DNA from: an uncultured Clostridia bacterium
GTDB taxonomy: Bacteria; Bacillota; Clostridia; Monoglobales; Monoglobaceae
DNA length: 64,000 nucleotides
Direction: 5' to 3'
Assembly: GCA_910580105.1 (NCBI GenBank)
Contig: CAJTWN010000006.1
Coordinates: 13,412 to 77,411 of the forward strand
The notes under the pieces were generated by a model, which searched no databases, was not told the DNA's origin, and worked only from the letters and a program-made list of their open reading frames with translations. Each line of letters opens with the position of its first letter. The stretch's first letter is position 1. Positions 1 through 9,070 of the stretch are shown piece by piece. The translations under genes were made by a program, and so were the position numbers.

Positions 1-408
1 GTTTTTGCAGAACTAATAGCCGATATGGTGAAACATACGTATGCCAATCTTCTGTTTGATGGCGTTGTGGCAGTTCCGCCGCGCAGAAAGAGGATGAGAG
101 AAAAGCATTTTGATCAGGCTGGATTTCTTGCCGAACATGTTGCAAAGGGTTTGCATATACCTTATCTCCGGCGGATGCTCTATCAAAAGGAGAACCGCAA
201 GAAACAAAGTGAATTGGATTTTATGGCAAGGTTTGAAAATGTAAATGAGAACTTTGTGGTGCGGAAACCAATGCTTGTTTCGGGTAAGACAATTTTGGTA
301 ATAGATGATGTTTGTACGTCAAGGGCAACGTTGAACGAATGTGCGCGGGCACTGAAAATGGCCGGCGCAAAAGAAGTCTATTGTGCAACTGTTGCAACAA
401 CTGCATAA
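1..408 (+). CDS. ComF-family phosphoribosyltransferase, C-terminal part (cut by window edge)
   Basis: The reading frame is open from base 1, so the true start lies upstream; an internal ATG sits at 25. The visible 135 residues contain the PRPP-binding loop ILVIDDVCTSRATL near the end, with the paired acidic residues and the small or hydroxyl residues of type I phosphoribosyltransferases. The earlier VVAVPPRRKRMREKHFDQA stretch is typical of ComF. Family members are tied to DNA uptake (ComF) or are of unknown substrate; the usual N-terminal zinc-finger region would be outside the window. It is followed by a possible weak terminator at about 501 and by glmU. The family assignment is firm, the biological role is not. 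Confidence 0.8.
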   Translation, partial: VFAELIADMVKHTYANLLFDGVVAVPPRRKRMREKHFDQAGFLAEHVAKGLHIPYLRRMLYQKENRKKQSELDFMARFENVNENFVVRKPMLVSGKTILVIDDVCTSRATLNECARALKMAGAKEVYCATVATTA

Positions 409-423
409 ATCCCCTTGTTTTGT

Positions 424-453
424 TTGACAGTATATGGTATACTGAAGCATAAT
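424..453 (+). promoter_or_regulatory. Possible SigA promoter ahead of glmU
   Basis: TTGACA at 424-429 and CATAAT at 448-453 are separated by 18 bp. A second TATAAT at 453-458 would give too long a spacer. Transcripts would start near 460 and pass a weak hairpin at 501-526 before glmU. Confidence 0.4.
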
Positions 454-500
454 ATAATAATTTATCTTTTGTATGAGATGGCTTTTGGTTTGAATAGACG

Positions 501-526
501 GGCGGGTTATTTTTTCCTGCCTTTTT
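501..526 (+). terminator. Weak terminator or leader hairpin between comF-like gene and glmU
   Basis: GGCGGG at 501-506 can pair with CCTGCC at 516-521 (one G-U pair) and is followed by TTTTT. The stem is only 6 bp with a long T-rich loop, so this could be a weak terminator for the upstream gene. Confidence 0.4.
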
Positions 527-566
527 GAAATGTAATTTTAAATATGAAAAGTTGGAGGATAGAGAT

Positions 567-1937
567 ATGGAGCTTTATAGTTTGATTCTTGCAGCAGGTG
601 AAGGGAAGCGGATGAAATCCAAAATTGCAAAGCCGCTTCAGCCGGCAGCAGGGAAAGCCCTGGTGGAGTGGGTTTTGGATGCGGCGGAAGGCGCGGGAAT
701 AAAAAGGAATGTTGTCATTATCGGGCATAAGGCAGAGGATATGAAAGATTATTTAAAAGATCGGGTGCAGTATGCTTATCAATACGAGCAGCTGGGTACC
801 GGCCATGCAGTTATGCAGGGCATGACTGCAATATCCGAGGAGGAGGGAACCGTTGTAGTATTGTCCGGTGATTCTCCTCTGATGACGGCGGAAACACTGC
901 GTACATGTATAAAGGTACATGAAGAGGAGGGGTGTGCGGCTACTGTGATTACAACAGTGGTTGATGATCCCTTTGGTTATGGACGGATCGTACGCAAAGA
1001 GGGAGAAATATGCAGGATAGTGGAGCAAAAGGATACCAATGAAGAGGAAAAGCAGATTTGTGAAATTAATTCCGGAATGTACTGCTTTGATTTGAAGAAG
1101 CTGCATTCGGCATTAAAGCGTTTGACCAATGAAAATGCCCAGGGGGAATACTATATCACAGATGTCATTGAAATTTTATTGGGAGATGGTGAAAAGGTCG
1201 GAACATATCAGACTGCACTGGAAGAAACCCTGGGTGTCAATGATAAGGTACAGCTTGCGGCTGTGGATGCAATTTTAAACCGCCGTTTGGTGAAGCAGGC
1301 AATGTTGGAAGGCGTGACCGTTGTTGACCCGGCAACGACCCGGATTGGCGCCGGTGTAAAGATCGGATGTGACACAGTCATCCAACCCAATACCATTTTG
1401 GAAGGCAAAACTGTGATTGGCGAGGATTGTGAAATTGGTCCGAATACACGGCTAACAAATTGTGTAATTGGGAACAATACAGAAGTGGCCTTTTCTGTCG
1501 GTATTGAAAGTAAAATAGGCGACCGTACCCATGTAGGGCCTTTTGCATATCTGCGTCCGAATACTGTGGTAGGGGATGAGATTAAGGTCGGCGATTTTGT
1601 GGAATTAAAAAATGCAACCATCGGAAATGGTACAAAAATTGCCCACCTTACCTATGTGGGAGATGCACAGGTTGGAGAACGGGTAAACTTTGGCTGCGGT
1701 ACCGTTGTTGTCAATTATGATGGCGTACATAAGCATAAAACCATTATTGAAGACGATTGCTTTATCGGTTGTAACAGTAATTTGGTTTCGCCGGTGACGA
1801 TAAAAAAAGGCGCATATACTGCGGCCGGTTCAACTATTACGGATATGGTTCCGGAAGGTGCCCTTGCCATTGCCAGAAGCCGGCAGGTCAATAAAGAGTC
1901 CTGGACCGGTAAAAAAAGAAAACAGAAAGAGGATTAA
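567..1937 (+). CDS. glmU: Bifunctional GlcNAc-1-phosphate uridylyltransferase / glucosamine-1-phosphate acetyltransferase GlmU
   Basis: GlmU acetylates glucosamine-1-phosphate and then transfers UMP to make UDP-GlcNAc, the cytoplasmic precursor of peptidoglycan and teichoic acids. The protein is 456 residues, the normal length. The N-terminal pyrophosphorylase domain opens with the nucleotide loop LILAAGEGKRMKS and ends near residue 230. The C-terminal half (about 250-440) is a left-handed beta-helix of hexapeptide repeats such as IGAGVKIG and VIGEDCEIG. I chose the ATG at 567 because GGAGG lies 8 nt upstream and translation from it begins directly with the conserved MELYSLILAAGEG; the ATG at 525 would add 14 unrelated residues. 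pth follows after 3 nt, so the two are probably co-transcribed with mfd. Confidence 0.97.
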   Translation: MELYSLILAAGEGKRMKSKIAKPLQPAAGKALVEWVLDAAEGAGIKRNVVIIGHKAEDMKDYLKDRVQYAYQYEQLGTGHAVMQGMTAISEEEGTVVVLSGDSPLMTAETLRTCIKVHEEEGCAATVITTVVDDPFGYGRIVRKEGEICRIVEQKDTNEEEKQICEINSGMYCFDLKKLHSALKRLTNENAQGEYYITDVIEILLGDGEKVGTYQTALEETLGVNDKVQLAAVDAILNRRLVKQAMLEGVTVVDPATTRIGAGVKIGCDTVIQPNTILEGKTVIGEDCEIGPNTRLTNCVIGNNTEVAFSVGIESKIGDRTHVGPFAYLRPNTVVGDEIKVGDFVELKNATIGNGTKIAHLTYVGDAQVGERVNFGCGTVVVNYDGVHKHKTIIEDDCFIGCNSNLVSPVTIKKGAYTAAGSTITDMVPEGALAIARSRQVNKESWTGKKRKQKED

Positions 1938-1940
1938 TCC

Positions 1941-2504
1941 ATGTATATCATTGCAGGCCTGGGAAATCCGGGAAGACAGTATGTTGGAACAAGGCATAAT
2001 ATCGGGTTTGAAGTCATTGATGCTTTGTGTGCCAAATATGATATAAAGATAAAAAAGCATAAGTTTTCGGCAGATTATGGAGAGGGAACAATCGGCGGCG
2101 AGAAGGTAGTGCTTGTAAAGCCGCAAACCTATATGAATCTAAGCGGAGAAGCGGTTCGGCCATTGCGTGACTGGTTTAAAATAGAAGATGACCATATTAT
2201 CATTATCTATGATGACATTTCTTTGCCGACAGGGAAGATACGGATTCGTGAAAAGGGAAGCGCCGGTGGACATAACGGTATTAAAAATATTATATATCAA
2301 TTGGGAACCGAGGTTTTTCCGCGGATAAAGATTGGCGTTGGCGCCCCGGAGCATCCGGATTTTGACATGAAGGATTATGTACTTGGGAAATTTTCAAAAG
2401 AAGAAGTGGAAATTTTGGTGAAAGCAGCAATTCGTGTAACTGATGCGGTGGAAGAAATGATTGTGGCAAATCCACAGCAGGCGATGAGTAAGTATAACGG
2501 ATAA
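1941..2504 (+). CDS. pth: Peptidyl-tRNA hydrolase
   Basis: Pth cleaves the ester bond of peptidyl-tRNAs released from stalled ribosomes and recycles the tRNA. The 187-residue protein has the standard family landmarks: LGNPG with the conserved Asn near residue 10, GTRHNIGF with the catalytic His near 20, KPQTYMNLSG, and GGHNGIKN in the substrate-binding region. It starts 3 nt after glmU and ends 4 nt before mfd. The glmU-pth-mfd order is common in Bacillota, which supports a housekeeping operon. Confidence 0.97.
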   Translation: MYIIAGLGNPGRQYVGTRHNIGFEVIDALCAKYDIKIKKHKFSADYGEGTIGGEKVVLVKPQTYMNLSGEAVRPLRDWFKIEDDHIIIIYDDISLPTGKIRIREKGSAGGHNGIKNIIYQLGTEVFPRIKIGVGAPEHPDFDMKDYVLGKFSKEEVEILVKAAIRVTDAVEEMIVANPQQAMSKYNG

Positions 2505-2508
2505 TAAG

Positions 2509-5500
2509 ATGGAAATATTTTTGGATTTTATTAATGGATTGGCAGAATTTGAAGAATTGGCTGGTGTGGTCAGCAAGAAGCAAACACCGGTCAATGTGGT
2601 GGGTGTGTCAGACTCGGTGCGGGCACACCTTATTTATTGTGTCTGCAAAAAATTGAATAAATATGGTTTGGTGGTGGCGCCGGATGACAGCAGTGCACGG
2701 GAAATTTATGAGGATTTAAAGTTTTTTGCAAAAGAGGACACGGTTTTGTTCTTTCCCGGAACAGATTTACTTTTTTATGATATTGAAGCAAAAAGCCATG
2801 ATGTGACCAAACAAAGGCTGTCGGTTTTACACAGGCTTGCTTTGAACGAGGGAAAATGCCATGTAGTTACATCGGTTGACGCATTGCTCAGTGTTACGCT
2901 GCCAAGAGATGTATATGAAACGGCCTGTTTTTCGCTGGAGGTTGGGGATGAAATAGCGTTAGATGTTCTGGCGGAAAAGCTTGTTATGTTGGGCTATAAG
3001 CGGGAGGATATGGTAGAAGGACCGGGACAGTTCAGCATACGGGGCGGTATTGCTGATATTTATCTGTGCGGCGGCAATTATGACGAGCCGGTTCGTATTG
3101 AGTTTTTTGATACGGAGGTGGATGCGGTTCGCATTTTTGACCATGAAACACAGCGTACCATTGACCGGCTGGAAAAGGTGACAGTTCTGCCTGCCGGTGA
3201 AGTTGTGCTGGACAGCGCGGCGCGGAAGAAGTTGGTCAAGAAACTCCTGACAATGTTGGAAAAAGTTGATTCTGCCACGGAGGCGGGCAAACGTCTTGCG
3301 TCTGTTTGCAGACGGGACATAGAACGTTTGCAGGAGGGGATGTATTTCCCCTCGCTGGACAAATATATTCCGTTAATTTATCGGGAAAAACCAACCCTGA
3401 TGGAATATCTGGGGGAGGAAACGGCAGTTTTCTGGCAGGAACCGGCAAGAATTGCCGAACACCGAAAGCTGGAGGAAGCAAGATTTGCAGAAGATTTGGT
3501 GGACTTTTCCGAGCGGGGGATTATATTATCAGCGGATGGAGCTTATACTTATCCGTATCCTTCGGCTGTGACACAGCTTTGTAAGCGGCCATTTTTAGGC
3601 GTCAGCGGCCTGTCCCATGCGTCACCGGATTACCGTCCGGTGCGTACACTGAACTTTACCACCAAAAGTTTGAATGGTTTTCAGGGGAAATTGGAATTTT
3701 TGTGTGAGGCTCTCCGTTTTTATAAGGATAACCGCTATCGTACAGTGATTTTAGCAGGCTCGGATGTTCGGGCCAAAAATCTGGTTCGGCAGCTGCAGGC
3801 GGAGGAAATCCCCTGCGGATATGCCGATAATCTTGAAAAGATGCCGGAGCCGGGCGGTATTGCAGTGACTCAGGGGAGTATTGCAAGGGGATTTGAATAT
3901 CCTTTGATTCGGACGGTTGTGATTGGTGACCGGGAAATTTTTGGCGGTGAAAAGAGGAAGAGCCGCCGCAAAAAGCCGCGTAAAGGGGAAAAGATTGAAA
4001 ACTTCACAGACCTCAATGTGGGGGATTTTGTTGTACATCAAAACCACGGGATCGGTCAGTATATGGGCATTGAACAGCTGGCAGTAGACGGGGTGCGAAA
4101 AGATTATCTTAAAATCCGTTATAAAGATGACGACTTTTTGTATGTTCCTGCCGATCAGTTGGATATGGTCTATAAACACATTGGCAAAGAGGGAGCAGCC
4201 GTCCGCGTCAATAAGCTTGGCGGCAATGAGTGGAACCGGACCAAACAGAAGGTAAAAGCGGCAGCGGCAGATATGGCAAAGGAATTGATTGCCCTTTATG
4301 CCCAGCGTTCCAGTATGCCGGGCATAGCTTTTTCGGCGGATTCGGAGTGGCAGCATGATTTCGAGGCGGCCTTCCCCTATGAAGAGACAGAGGATCAGCT
4401 GCGCAGTATTGCTGAAGTGAAACGGGATATGGAAATACCCCATCCCATGGACAGGCTTCTTTGCGGGGATGTTGGATATGGAAAGACCGAAGTGGCAATC
4501 CGCGCCGCGTTTAAAGCGGTAATGAGCGGGTATCAGGTGGCTTACCTTGTGCCTACTACGGTGCTGGCCAGCCAGCATTATCATACCTTTAAGCAGAGGA
4601 TGATGGACTATCCGGTGAACGTGGGGATGCTGTCCCGGTTTTGCACTGCGGCGGAAGAACGGAACGTAAAACGTCAACTGGCCTCCGGTGAGTTGGATGT
4701 GGTGATTGGAACCCATAAATTGCTTGGAAAAGGTGTGAAATATAATAAGCTGGGCTTGTTGATTATTGATGAGGAACAGCGGTTTGGTGTTGGACATAAA
4801 GAAAAATTGAAAGAAATCCGCAAAGAAGTGGATGTGCTGACCTTGTCTGCAACACCAATTCCAAGAACTCTGCACATGTCCCTGACAGGTATCCGGGATA
4901 TGAGTGTTATCAATCAGCCGCCCGGTGACCGGCATCCGGTGAGTACCTATGTGCTGGAGTATGATAAAAATGTGGTTCGTGAGGCCATCAGCCGTGAAAT
5001 TAGCCGCGGTGGTCAAGTCTATTATCTGTTCAACCGTGTACAGGGGATCTATAAGGCGGCGAACCGGATTGGAGAATTGGTCCCGGGTATCCGGGTGGGG
5101 GTTGCCCATGGACAGATGAGCGAAACGGAACTGGAAGAGATTATGATGGCACTGGACAGCGGAGAAATTGATGTGTTGGTGTGTACGACCATCATTGAAA
5201 CGGGGCTGGATATTCCAAATGTCAATACCATCGTGATTGAGGATGCGGATCGTCTTGGTTTGGCACAGCTTTATCAGCTGCGCGGAAGGGTTGGACGTTC
5301 CAACCGATTGGCTTATGCTTATCTCACTTTCCGCAGGAACAAAATGCTTACCCCAGAGGCGGAAAAACGTTTGCTTGCAATCAAAGAGTTTACCGAATTC
5401 GGTTCGGGATTCAAGATTGCCATGCGGGATTTGGAAATCCGGGGAACCGGAAATCTCATCGGCGCCCAGCAGCACGGGCATATGGAAGCAGTTGGATATG

Positions 5501-6021
5501 AAATGTACTGCCGGCTGCTGGAAGAAGCGGTGGCGCAGCAGCGGGGGATTCCTATTCAAAAAGAGACCGAGACCCTCATTGATCTTCCGGTTTCTGCTTA
5601 TATCCCAGAGCAGTATATTCAAAACCACAGTCAGCGTATTCAGGCATATAAGCGGATTGCGGCAATTTCAGATCAGGAAGCATTTTATGATGCGTATGAT
5701 GAAATTGAGGATCGTTATGGGACGGTGCCGCAGGTGGTGTACAACTTAATGGAGGTTTCACTTCTTAAAGCAATGGCGCAGAAGGCTGGTATTGCAGAAC
5801 TGATTGGCAATACAGAGCGAATCACACTATTGTTTGATGAGGAAAATCTGCCGGATATGCAAATCTGTGTGGATTTGGTGACAGAAGATGCAAGAAAATA
5901 TGTGCTGGCAAGCCCGGCAAAGCCCAAAATGATTTGTAAAATCGGAAAAGATAAGAAGATTTCTGAAACGGAGTATTTGAAGCAAGTTCGTGATTTACTT
6001 AATAAATTTGTGTCTGCGTAG
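2509..6021 (+). CDS. mfd: Transcription-repair coupling factor Mfd
   Basis: Mfd recognises RNA polymerase stalled at DNA lesions, removes it with an ATP-driven translocase and recruits UvrA. At 1170 residues it has normal family length. The N-terminal part is UvrB-like. The RNA-polymerase-interacting (CarD-like) domain shows VVHQNHGIGQYMGIE near residue 505. The translocase has Walker A GDVGYGKTE near residue 652, the DEEQ box in LLIIDEEQRFG, and helicase motif VI in LYQLRGRVGRS. The C-terminal TRCF domain, which binds UvrA-like partners, follows. A long open frame on the opposite strand (3751-5628) is a shadow without protein similarity that I can recognise. Confidence 0.97.
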   Translation: MEIFLDFINGLAEFEELAGVVSKKQTPVNVVGVSDSVRAHLIYCVCKKLNKYGLVVAPDDSSAREIYEDLKFFAKEDTVLFFPGTDLLFYDIEAKSHDVTKQRLSVLHRLALNEGKCHVVTSVDALLSVTLPRDVYETACFSLEVGDEIALDVLAEKLVMLGYKREDMVEGPGQFSIRGGIADIYLCGGNYDEPVRIEFFDTEVDAVRIFDHETQRTIDRLEKVTVLPAGEVVLDSAARKKLVKKLLTMLEKVDSATEAGKRLASVCRRDIERLQEGMYFPSLDKYIPLIYREKPTLMEYLGEETAVFWQEPARIAEHRKLEEARFAEDLVDFSERGIILSADGAYTYPYPSAVTQLCKRPFLGVSGLSHASPDYRPVRTLNFTTKSLNGFQGKLEFLCEALRFYKDNRYRTVILAGSDVRAKNLVRQLQAEEIPCGYADNLEKMPEPGGIAVTQGSIARGFEYPLIRTVVIGDREIFGGEKRKSRRKKPRKGEKIENFTDLNVGDFVVHQNHGIGQYMGIEQLAVDGVRKDYLKIRYKDDDFLYVPADQLDMVYKHIGKEGAAVRVNKLGGNEWNRTKQKVKAAAADMAKELIALYAQRSSMPGIAFSADSEWQHDFEAAFPYEETEDQLRSIAEVKRDMEIPHPMDRLLCGDVGYGKTEVAIRAAFKAVMSGYQVAYLVPTTVLASQHYHTFKQRMMDYPVNVGMLSRFCTAAEERNVKRQLASGELDVVIGTHKLLGKGVKYNKLGLLIIDEEQRFGVGHKEKLKEIRKEVDVLTLSATPIPRTLHMSLTGIRDMSVINQPPGDRHPVSTYVLEYDKNVVREAISREISRGGQVYYLFNRVQGIYKAANRIGELVPGIRVGVAHGQMSETELEEIMMALDSGEIDVLVCTTIIETGLDIPNVNTIVIEDADRLGLAQLYQLRGRVGRSNRLAYAYLTFRRNKMLTPEAEKRLLAIKEFTEFGSGFKIAMRDLEIRGTGNLIGAQQHGHMEAVGYEMYCRLLEEAVAQQRGIPIQKETETLIDLPVSAYIPEQYIQNHSQRIQAYKRIAAISDQEAFYDAYDEIEDRYGTVPQVVYNLMEVSLLKAMAQKAGIAELIGNTERITLLFDEENLPDMQICVDLVTEDARKYVLASPAKPKMICKIGKDKKISETEYLKQVRDLLNKFVSA

Positions 6022-6243
6022 TATAGTGGCCGGGGGATTTTTTGTAATGGAAATTGGTACTGTTTATCTGTGATAAAACCATTGAAACAATGCAAAATTA
6101 TCCTTTTGTATGCTTATTATAAAAATTTGACAAACAAAGTATGAATAGATTGTAAATAATTTGCAAAATTTTTTCAAAAAGGGTAGAAATCTTTTCTTGT
6201 TTATTGTATAATAGATTCAAATTGGTTTAAAGGAGAGGTAAAA

Positions 6244-7578
6244 TTGGAAAATGAGAACAAAGACCTGAAAGGTCAAAGTCCACAAGAAAATATGGACGTC
6301 GAAGAAAAAATGAAGGAAGAGGTCAGCGCAAAGATTGCAGAAGCAGCCTCTGAGCTTCAGGATGACATCAACGAGGCCGGCGAAGATATGCAGGATACTT
6401 TTGATGAAGCGGCAGAAGAATACGTAGAGGGATTGCAGCTTGGTGAAGAGGGGCTTCCGGAAGTCGAACCGATTCCGGAACCGAAAAAAATCACATTGGG
6501 TGTTGGCGCGTTTGTAACATCTTTGATTGGCTGTGTTGCGCTGGGCCTTTTGATAATGTTTATTGGATTCAAGGCGCCGGGCTGGATTGAGAAGATCCCC
6601 GAAGGTTCAACGGCAGTTAAGGTAAATGGTGAAAGCATTACGGATAAAGATATGGAATATTATATCTTCCAGGCTGCAAGACAGTATTATGCTGAAAACA
6701 CCACCGATCAGACGGGAAGCAAGATTGACAGTTACGATTGGGATCAGACTGCTGCAGACGGCAGAAAGGTATCCGACATTATTAAGGAAAATGCGGTTAA
6801 TCAGGCAATTGATAATGTGTTGACCGTCCAGAAGAGTATGGAAAAAGGCGTTGAATGGTCCAAACAGGATGAAAATTCCATCAACACCGCAGTGGAAGGC
6901 TATATCGACCAGTATGGAGAAGAAGGTTTTGCACTTCGTACGAAAGAGATGGGAATTTCCTCTCCCAAACAGTATAAGCGGATGTACATTCAGATGATGA
7001 AATATGGAAATGCAGAAGATGACATTAATGCAGATATTTCTAAATATAGTCCGGATGATGTGAATGTGCTTAACAATTACATCCGGGACGACCGCGCATC
7101 TGTAAAACATATTTTAATCAAGACAACAGATGATACAAATTCTGCACAGAGTGCCGAAACACCGGCGCCGACAGAGGATCCGGCGGCAAAATTGCAGACG
7201 GCACAGCAGGTTCTTGAAAGAGCTAAAAATGGTGAAGATTTTGATTCATTGATGGATGAATTTAATGAAGATACCGGCGAGAGCAAAGATGGTTATACTT
7301 TTATGACGGGCGAAATGGTACCGGAGTTTGAAACCGCTGCATTTGCACTCAAGATGAATGAAATCAGTGATATTGTTACAAGCAGTTATGGTTATCACAT
7401 CATCAAGAGAATCCCGGGCTTGTATGAAATCCAGAATATGTGGGCTTCTGAAGCAAAAATTAATAAAAATGAAAAGAAATTGGGACAGATTTCCGTTTCT
7501 GAGATTATGAAAGCATCTGCAGATGCACAGAAAAAATTGCAGGAAGAAAAATCTGCAAGCAGTGCATCCGGAAATTAA
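6244..7578 (+). CDS. Membrane-anchored parvulin-type peptidyl-prolyl isomerase (PrsA/SurA-like)
   Basis: Translation probably starts at TTG 6244, preceded by AAAGGAGAGG. The 444-residue protein has an acidic cytoplasmic N-terminus of about 80 residues, one membrane segment near residues 80-108 (LGVGAFVTSLIGCVALGLLI) and an extracellular remainder. A SurA/PrsA-type N-terminal chaperone region is followed by a parvulin domain at about 275-385, marked by SVKHILIK, GEDFDSLMDEFNED and the closing SSYGYHIIKRI. Such proteins help exported proteins fold at the outer face of the membrane. PrsA proteins are usually lipoproteins; here a single transmembrane anchor without a lipobox takes that place. A parvulin gene after mfd is a familiar order in Clostridia. 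It ends at a strong terminator. Confidence 0.88.
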   Translation: MENENKDLKGQSPQENMDVEEKMKEEVSAKIAEAASELQDDINEAGEDMQDTFDEAAEEYVEGLQLGEEGLPEVEPIPEPKKITLGVGAFVTSLIGCVALGLLIMFIGFKAPGWIEKIPEGSTAVKVNGESITDKDMEYYIFQAARQYYAENTTDQTGSKIDSYDWDQTAADGRKVSDIIKENAVNQAIDNVLTVQKSMEKGVEWSKQDENSINTAVEGYIDQYGEEGFALRTKEMGISSPKQYKRMYIQMMKYGNAEDDINADISKYSPDDVNVLNNYIRDDRASVKHILIKTTDDTNSAQSAETPAPTEDPAAKLQTAQQVLERAKNGEDFDSLMDEFNEDTGESKDGYTFMTGEMVPEFETAAFALKMNEISDIVTSSYGYHIIKRIPGLYEIQNMWASEAKINKNEKKLGQISVSEIMKASADAQKKLQEEKSASSASGN

Positions 7579-7596
7579 AATTGATATTAATGCCGA

Positions 7597-7635
7597 TTGG
7601 GGCGTTCTCCGTAAGGAGGACGCCCCAAAGTTTTT
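7597..7635 (+). terminator. Rho-independent terminator after the parvulin gene
   Basis: GGGGCGTTCTCC and GGAGGACGCCCC form a 12-bp stem with one G-U pair and a GTAA loop, followed by a T-rich tract. It separates the plus-strand parvulin gene from the convergent minus-strand genes. Confidence 0.9.
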
Positions 7636-7680
7636 TCATAATTATAAAAAGTGTTTGTTTTTACTGATAACTATCCGGTT

Positions 7681-8220
7681 TTATAGGGCAGTTCCTTTTT
7701 GGGGGATAGAGAATTTTGAGATGTCTACCCCTTCCAATGCAAGCAGCTGCGCCTTTTTCTCTATGCCGCCTGCATAACCTGTAAGGCTGCCATTGGTGCC
7801 GATAACCCGATGACAGGGAATGATAATGGAAATTGGGTTATGTCCAACCGCTCCGCCCACTGCCTGAGCCGACATTTGGGAAAGTCCGCGGCGCGCCGCG
7901 AGTCTTTTTGCGATCTCCCCATATGTGGTTGTCTTTCCATAAGGGATTTCGCAAAGTATTTCCCATACGGCACGGCGAAAATCGCTGCCGGCCGGGGCGA
8001 TAGGTAATTCGCTGACAGGGGGATTTTCCCCTTTAAAATAACTGTCAAGCCATTGTTTTACCTGTTTGAAAATTGGTCTGTCGCACTTTTCAGCTGTCTC
8101 TTCCCGAAAAGAAGCAGGAAAATATTTTTGTCCTTCTATCCAAAGCCCCGCAAGTGCATGGTTTTTTTCGGCAATTAAAATGCGGCCCACTGGTGTTATA
8201 TAGTGTGTTGTATATTGCAT
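7681..8220 (-). CDS. Methylated-DNA--protein-cysteine S-methyltransferase
   Basis: This suicide enzyme transfers alkyl groups from O6-alkylguanine to its own cysteine. The protein (about 179 residues) has the N-terminal ribonuclease-like domain and the C-terminal helix-turn-helix domain with IPYGKTTTYGEIAKRL, the active-site IIPCHRVIG, and the closing YAGGIEKKAQLLALE. I prefer the ATG at 8220 because GAGG lies 8 nt upstream; the ATG at 8226 is only 2 nt from it. A second, shorter member of the same superfamily lies directly upstream on the same strand, 21 nt away, so the two are probably co-transcribed. Confidence 0.92.
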   Translation of the reverse strand: MQYTTHYITPVGRILIAEKNHALAGLWIEGQKYFPASFREETAEKCDRPIFKQVKQWLDSYFKGENPPVSELPIAPAGSDFRRAVWEILCEIPYGKTTTYGEIAKRLAARRGLSQMSAQAVGGAVGHNPISIIIPCHRVIGTNGSLTGYAGGIEKKAQLLALEGVDISKFSIPQKGTAL

Positions 8221-8241
8221 TTTCATATCCTCGCTTCTGTA

Positions 8242-8544
8242 CTAATTTTTCCATTGGCAGAGTTTTAAATCAACATGATTTTCATCTTTCATGGAAATCC
8301 CTTCGTTTTGCAGCAGATCTTTTTGTTCATACCAACCGGGAGCCAGCCTTCCCTTGTGATTCACCACCCGGTGACAGGGATATTCTCCATAATATTGTGA
8401 TATACTAAGCACTTTTCCCACAAGCCTTGCATTTTTATCTCTGCCGATGAGTTTTGCGATTTGTCCATATGTGGCCACGCGGCCTTCCGGGATTTCTTTG
8501 ACCACAGAGAGGATTTCATAAATCAGTTCTTCTTGTAAAATCAT
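8242..8544 (-). CDS. Short MGMT-family protein (alkyltransferase-like, with active-site Cys)
   Basis: This 100-residue protein is the DNA-binding domain of the O6-alkylguanine transferase superfamily standing alone: VVKEIPEGRVATYGQIAKL, the NARLVGKVL region with the arginine finger, and YPCHRVV with Cys57. In alkyltransferase-like (ATL) proteins that Cys is replaced, often by Trp; here it is kept. ATL proteins mark alkylated bases for nucleotide excision repair. Whether this one transfers alkyl groups or acts as a sensor cannot be told from sequence. The start at 8544 begins with the conserved MILQEELIYEIL; an upstream in-frame ATG at 8619 adds an atypical leader. Confidence 0.8.
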   Translation of the reverse strand: MILQEELIYEILSVVKEIPEGRVATYGQIAKLIGRDKNARLVGKVLSISQYYGEYPCHRVVNHKGRLAPGWYEQKDLLQNEGISMKDENHVDLKLCQWKN

Positions 8545-8651
8545 TATAGCACCAGTCCTTTGGTTGAAAATTAAAACGTAAATGATGACAAAAAATTCAT
8601 TGTATGTCGATTTTAACACAAAATTGTTAGATTGAAAAGAGGAATATAACT

Positions 8652-8774
8652 AAATTAAGATGTCCCCCGCCACTAAGGCGGCGGGCGCCACTTAATTTTT
8701 TCAGTGGGAGTACAATCTCCCACTGAAAACGTTGAATGACGGGGCAAAGCCCCTTATTGAAAATAGGCATATAG
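8652..8774 (+). ncRNA. Candidate structured RNA, copy 1
   Basis: An outer stem pairs AAATTAAG (8652-8659) with CTTAATTT (8691-8698) and encloses a CCCGCC/GGCGGG hairpin. Then come a 9-bp hairpin CAGTGGGAG/CTCCCACTG, the segment AACGTTGAATGA, a GGGGC/GCCCC hairpin, TTATTGAA and GCATATAG. The same arrangement recurs at 9521-9646 with different bases in the stems but the same single-stranded segments. I do not recognise the family. It fills most of the non-coding stretch between the minus-strand repair genes and the FHA operon. Confidence 0.55.
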
Positions 8775-8885
8775 AAAAACTTGTGTTGCGGAAGACATAT
8801 AGAAAGGCTTTGTTCTTATGACTGCATATAAAAGGATACTTGCATATTGAAAATCCCGCATTGTCAATGAATTGGGAAATTTTCC

Positions 8886-8914
8886 TTTACTATTGGGGAA
8901 AATTATAGTATAAT
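8886..8914 (+). promoter_or_regulatory. SigA-type promoter of the FHA-RodA-PBP operon
   Basis: TTTACT (8886-8891) and TATAAT (8909-8914) are spaced by 17 bp, about 155 bp before the FHA gene. RNA copy 1 lies upstream of this promoter, so it would not be part of a transcript begun here. I see nothing else clear between 8915 and 9070. Confidence 0.6.
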
Positions 8915-9070
8915 AAACGTTAAAAGCAAAGACTTATGATACATGGGAGAATATTTTTAATGAACATTCTGTTTCGCTGTGGTGGTTTTGTATGCAGAGA
9001 AAGAAGTTCAATAATTTTCCTGTAATGTGGCAGAATATTAAAAATTATGGATTGTATTGGGGTGAGCGTA

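Noticed and set aside
3751..5628. Long minus-strand open frame (625 codons) opposite mfd
   Set aside because: It lies entirely within the conserved mfd gene, lacks a ribosome site and reads as a compositional shadow.
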